From Desulfobacterales bacterium (GTDB lineage Bacteria; Desulfobacterota; DSM-4660; Desulfatiglandales; B25-G16), in assembly GCA_013375385.1 (NCBI GenBank), contig JABXJY010000106.1, positions 1 through 8,660 on the forward strand: a DNA stretch of 8,660 nt. The letters run 5' to 3'. Below, one piece after another: positions 6,362 through 8,660 of the stretch (positions within the stretch are counted from its first letter, which is position 1; each line of letters begins with the position of its first letter). A program made the translations under genes and the position numbers. Under the pieces are notes generated by a model. It was given only the letters and a program-made list of their open reading frames with translations, ran no database searches and had not been told where the DNA came from.

Positions 6362-7999
6362 ATGATTGATACCATCAGCCGCATTTCTGGCAACATTGTG
6401 GACATAGTAAAGAGGCATATCTTTCCTGGGACACTAGAGATTTTGAATGGAAGGATAGCAAGGATCATTGCCGACCAGGAGGCGTATCCAACCTATATCA
6501 TACCTGGATTCATTGACTCCCATATCCATATAGAAAGCAGTATGCTTACCCCTTCTGAATTTGCAAGGATCGCTGTGATTCACGGAGCTGTGGGGGCCGT
6601 GTGCGACCCCCATGAGATTGCCAATGTAATGGGGATAGATGGGGTTAGGTATCTGATGGAGGATGGTGCTTCTGTGCCATTTAAGCTTTTCTGGGGAGCG
6701 CCTTCCTGTGTGCCGGCTACTATCTTCGAAACTGCTGGGGCAAGGATAGATCCCGGTCAAGTTGAGGAACTTCTAAAGATGGATAAGGTGAGATGCCTGA
6801 GCGAGATGATGAATGTCCCAGGAGTCCTCCATAACGATCCAGATGTTACTGCCAAAATCAATCTGGCAAAATCCTATGAGAAGGTGATTGATGGCCATGC
6901 CCCTGGTCTCGGAGGAGGAGAATTAGAAAAATACATCCGCTCCGGGATCTCAACGGATCACGAGTGTTTTTCTAAATCTGAGGCCCTTGAGAAGATCCAA
7001 TTGGGCATGAGGGTTCAGATAAGGGAGGGTTCTGCTGCAAAGAATTTTGATGAGTTGATTCCCATAGCAGATGAGCATACCGACAGGTGCATGTTTTGTA
7101 GCGATGACAGACACCCGGATGATTTAAAGATAGGTCACATTAATCTCATGGTAAAAAGGGCCATTCACGAGGGGGTTGATACGATAGATGTTTTGCGGAT
7201 AGCATCTCTTAATCCTGTTAGACACTACGGCTTAGATGTAGGTCTTCTGCAAGAAGGTGATTCGGCTGATTTCTTGGTAATTGATGACCTTTCCAACCTT
7301 CGTATCTTAAAGACCGTCATCAATGGCAGAATTGTTGCTGAACATGGAAAGACATTACTGAAGGAGTCGCGCAAAAGGATAGTCAACAATTTTAGCACCA
7401 GAGAAAAGACTGCTTATGATTTTGCCCTGAAACACAGGGATGGAAAAATATATATAATCGAGGCGGTTGATGGCCAGTTAGTCACCAACCGGGTGTTAGA
7501 AAAGCCAAAAGTGGCAGACGGCCACCTTGTTTCTGATCCTGAGAGAGACATCCTAAAGATAGCCGTGATCAACAGATATAACGATTCACCGCCAGCAATG
7601 GGTTTTGTAAGAAATTTTGGCCTCAAGGCAGGGGCCATAGGGTCGAGTGTAGCCCATGATTCTCACAACATTGTCTCGGTCGGCGTGGATGATATGGATA
7701 TTTGCAGGGCGGTAAATAGTATCATTAGAAATAAGGGAGGGATTAGCGCTGTTTGTGGGGATACAGAAAAGGTCTTGCCCTTGCCGGTAGCCGGGATCAT
7801 GAGTGATTTGAGTTATGAAGAGGTATCCAGAAGATATACGGAACTGGACGGATTCGCCAGGGAGTTAGGCTCACAATTGAGGGCACCCTTTATGAGGCTC
7901 TCATTCATGGCCTTGCTGGTTATTCCGGAGCTCAAACTGAGCGATAAGGGATTGTTTGATGCGTCGAGATTTGAATTCGTGGATCTTTTTGCCCCTTAA
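6362..7999 (+). CDS. ade: Adenine deaminase
   Basis: Cytoplasmic enzyme of the amidohydrolase superfamily that converts adenine to hypoxanthine and ammonia in purine salvage. The 545-residue product is near the normal full length. The start I-S-G-N-I-V-D-I-V is typical of Ade. The metal motif H-I-H-I-E-S is at residues 54-59 in P-G-F-I-D-S-H-I-H-I-E-S-S-M, followed by C-D-P-H-E at 81-85, then P-S-C-V-P-A-T, D-G-H-A-P-G, S-T-D-H-E and C-S-D-D-R-H-P-D-D-L. The Ade-specific C-terminal domain is also present (V-A-H-D-S-H-N and G-G-I-S-A-V). No motif is missing. The ATG is preceded by GGGTTGAGG; the G-rich part is at workable spacing although GAGG itself is very close. The gene appears monocistronic and its stop overlaps the convergent cupin gene by four bases. 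Confidence 0.95.
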   Translation: MIDTISRISGNIVDIVKRHIFPGTLEILNGRIARIIADQEAYPTYIIPGFIDSHIHIESSMLTPSEFARIAVIHGAVGAVCDPHEIANVMGIDGVRYLMEDGASVPFKLFWGAPSCVPATIFETAGARIDPGQVEELLKMDKVRCLSEMMNVPGVLHNDPDVTAKINLAKSYEKVIDGHAPGLGGGELEKYIRSGISTDHECFSKSEALEKIQLGMRVQIREGSAAKNFDELIPIADEHTDRCMFCSDDRHPDDLKIGHINLMVKRAIHEGVDTIDVLRIASLNPVRHYGLDVGLLQEGDSADFLVIDDLSNLRILKTVINGRIVAEHGKTLLKESRKRIVNNFSTREKTAYDFALKHRDGKIYIIEAVDGQLVTNRVLEKPKVADGHLVSDPERDILKIAVINRYNDSPPAMGFVRNFGLKAGAIGSSVAHDSHNIVSVGVDDMDICRAVNSIIRNKGGISAVCGDTEKVLPLPVAGIMSDLSYEEVSRRYTELDGFARELGSQLRAPFMRLSFMALLVIPELKLSDKGLFDASRFEFVDLFAP

Positions 8000-8376
8000 A
8001 TATCCCTTTTACCTGCCCTCCCAAAATCATCCTCGAGCCGCTCAATATCATCCTCCCCAAAGTAGTCTCCCTGCTGTATTTCGATAAAGACCACATTGTC
8101 TGTTCCTATATTTTTGATCCTGTGGGCTGCATTAGCGGGAATATCAACGGAGCCGCCCTTTCTGAGCCGAATGTCCTTGTCATTGAGGGTGACAAGGGCC
8201 TCTCCATTGACCATATGCCAGTGCTCAGACCTGTGTCTGTGCCTCTGGAGACTCAGCCTTTTTCCAGGATATACAACGATCCTCTTTACCTTATGGTCGG
8301 GCTCATCGGAAAGCACAATGTAGAAGCCCCAGGGGCGATGGTCTTCTTCGGGTTTCCTTTCAACTGTGTCGTTCAT
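7996..8376 (-). CDS. Single-domain cupin, mannose-6-phosphate isomerase type II family
   Basis: A 126-residue protein matching the cupin half of bifunctional mannose-1-phosphate guanylyltransferase/mannose-6-phosphate isomerase (ManC/AlgA), here without the nucleotidyltransferase domain. R-P-W-G (14-17) opens the domain. Cupin motif 1 is P-G-K-R-L-S-L-Q-R-H-R-H-R-S-E-H-W (37-53), with likely metal ligands H46, H48 and E51. Motif 2 is I-P-A-N-A-A-H-R-I-K-N (79-89), with H85. The family-typical G-E-D-D-I-E-R is at 107-113. It may isomerise mannose-6-phosphate and fructose-6-phosphate, or be a related sugar-binding cupin. The frame is open further upstream to a TTG at 8404-8406, but that codon lies upstream of a consensus -10 box (8395-8400); the ATG at 8376 has AGGTGG just upstream and is preferred. 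It overlaps ade tail-to-tail. Confidence 0.85.
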   Translation of the reverse strand: MNDTVERKPEEDHRPWGFYIVLSDEPDHKVKRIVVYPGKRLSLQRHRHRSEHWHMVNGEALVTLNDKDIRLRKGGSVDIPANAAHRIKNIGTDNVVFIEIQQGDYFGEDDIERLEDDFGRAGKRDI

Positions 8377-8394
8377 ATCCACCTGGCCTGATGT

Positions 8395-8422
8395 ATTATA
8401 GCTCAATGAAGCGCAATGTCAA
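8395..8422 (-). promoter_or_regulatory. Consensus sigma70 promoter of the cupin gene
   Basis: On the minus strand TTGACA (8422-8417) and TATAAT (8400-8395) are both perfect consensus hexamers with a 16-base spacer. Transcription would begin near 8388, leaving a leader of about 12 bases that contains AGGTGG before the ATG at 8376. Such a match suggests strong basal expression unless repressed. Confidence 0.8.
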
Positions 8423-8465
8423 TTAAGACAGATTTTCTCTTGAAATTCTCTCCTACCTGAGTTAG

Positions 8466-8486
8466 TTTCATATAAATTATATGAAA
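8466..8486. promoter_or_regulatory. Perfect 10-bp inverted repeat, probable operator of the IclR-type regulator
   Basis: TTTCATATAA (8466-8475) and TTATATGAAA (8477-8486) are exact reverse complements around a single A. It lies 21 bases before the regulator ATG and about 44 bases upstream of the -35 box of the divergent cupin gene. IclR-family proteins often bind short AT-rich palindromes in their own promoter, so autoregulation is likely, with effects on the cupin gene possible. A second, weaker dyad, ATGATAT (8508-8514) with ATATCAT (8525-8531), covers the start codon. Confidence 0.6.
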
Positions 8487-8507
8487 TATCAAATATGGTA
8501 CTAAAAT

Positions 8508-8660
8508 ATGATATCCGAGAAAAAATATCATGTACCGGCCCTTGAAAGGGCCCTTGATGTCATAGACCTTCTTGCATCGAATGAGAGGGATCTCTCCTTT
8601 TCGGAAATCCTGCTGTCCCTCAACATACCACGACCATCATTGGCCAGGATACTGAAAATA
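8508..8660 (+). CDS. IclR-family transcriptional regulator (N-terminal part, truncated by window edge)
   Basis: The frame runs from an ATG at 8508 through the last base with no stop, giving 51 residues. The sequence V-P-A-L-E-R-A-L-D-V-I-D-L-L-A (residues 9-23) is the hallmark opening of IclR winged helix-turn-helix domains. The recognition region follows: F-S-E-I-L-L-S-L-N-I-P-R-P-S-L-A-R-I-L. The effector-binding domain would lie beyond the window. An in-frame TAA at 8502-8504 excludes an earlier start. No clear Shine-Dalgarno sequence precedes the ATG, so translation may be weak or the mRNA nearly leaderless. It is divergent from the cupin gene; its true targets, likely catabolic or transport genes, are probably downstream and out of view. 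Confidence 0.85.
   Translation, partial: MISEKKYHVPALERALDVIDLLASNERDLSFSEILLSLNIPRPSLARILKI

Noticed and set aside
8096..8391. Plus-strand open frames opposite the cupin gene
   Set aside because: The minus strand carries conserved cupin motifs, a consensus promoter and a ribosome binding signal; the plus-strand translations show no recognisable domain.
8537..8552. GC-rich palindrome GGCCCTTGAAAGGGCC near the start of the regulator gene
   Set aside because: It falls exactly in codons for the conserved A-L-E-R-A-L segment, with only two bases between arms, so it is best explained as coding coincidence.

Overview
The window looks like a piece of a Gram-negative bacterial chromosome of moderate GC. 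It carries a periplasmic binding-protein ABC importer, HtpX, a long-form adenine deaminase and short heptad intergenic repeats. Together these suggest an anaerobic Desulfobacterota (former Deltaproteobacteria) or a related lineage. That placement is an impression from protein style, not a proof. I see no rRNA, tRNA, transposase, CRISPR array or phage gene.

Layout. Positions 1-333 are mostly non-coding and contain a plausible sigma70 promoter and leader for the first operon. Positions 334-4989 hold a complete branched-chain amino acid type (HAAT/Liv) ABC importer in the order binding protein, permease, permease, ATPase, ATPase (livK-H-M-G-F). A terminator-like hairpin lies after the binding-protein gene and may let it be expressed above the membrane components. 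Positions 4990-5102 are a convergent intergenic region filled with 7-base-period GTCATTA-like repeats in inverted arms. Positions 5103-5966 (minus strand) encode the membrane zinc protease HtpX. Positions 5967-6361 separate htpX from ade and hold a second inverted heptad array (GTTCANN type) bounded by imperfect 15-bp terminal inverted repeats. Positions 6362-7999 encode adenine deaminase. It overlaps tail-to-tail by 4 bases with a minus-strand gene for a single-domain cupin of the mannose-6-phosphate isomerase type II family (7996-8376). That gene has a fully consensus promoter (TTGACA-16-TATAAT), which also settles its start codon. Divergent from it, an IclR-family regulator begins at 8508 and runs off the window; a perfect 10-bp inverted repeat lies just upstream.

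How the genes work together. Only the five transporter genes form an obvious functional unit: periplasmic capture, two-subunit membrane channel and two ATPases. HtpX (membrane protein quality control), adenine deaminase (purine salvage) and the cupin (sugar or nucleotide-sugar related) look like independent transcription units. The IclR regulator's targets probably lie beyond the right edge.

The protein-coding content is ordinary. The most unusual material is the two heptad-periodic inverted repeat blocks bracketing htpX, followed by several expression-control signals (promoters, attenuator, operator-like palindrome). I found no convincing new multi-gene system.
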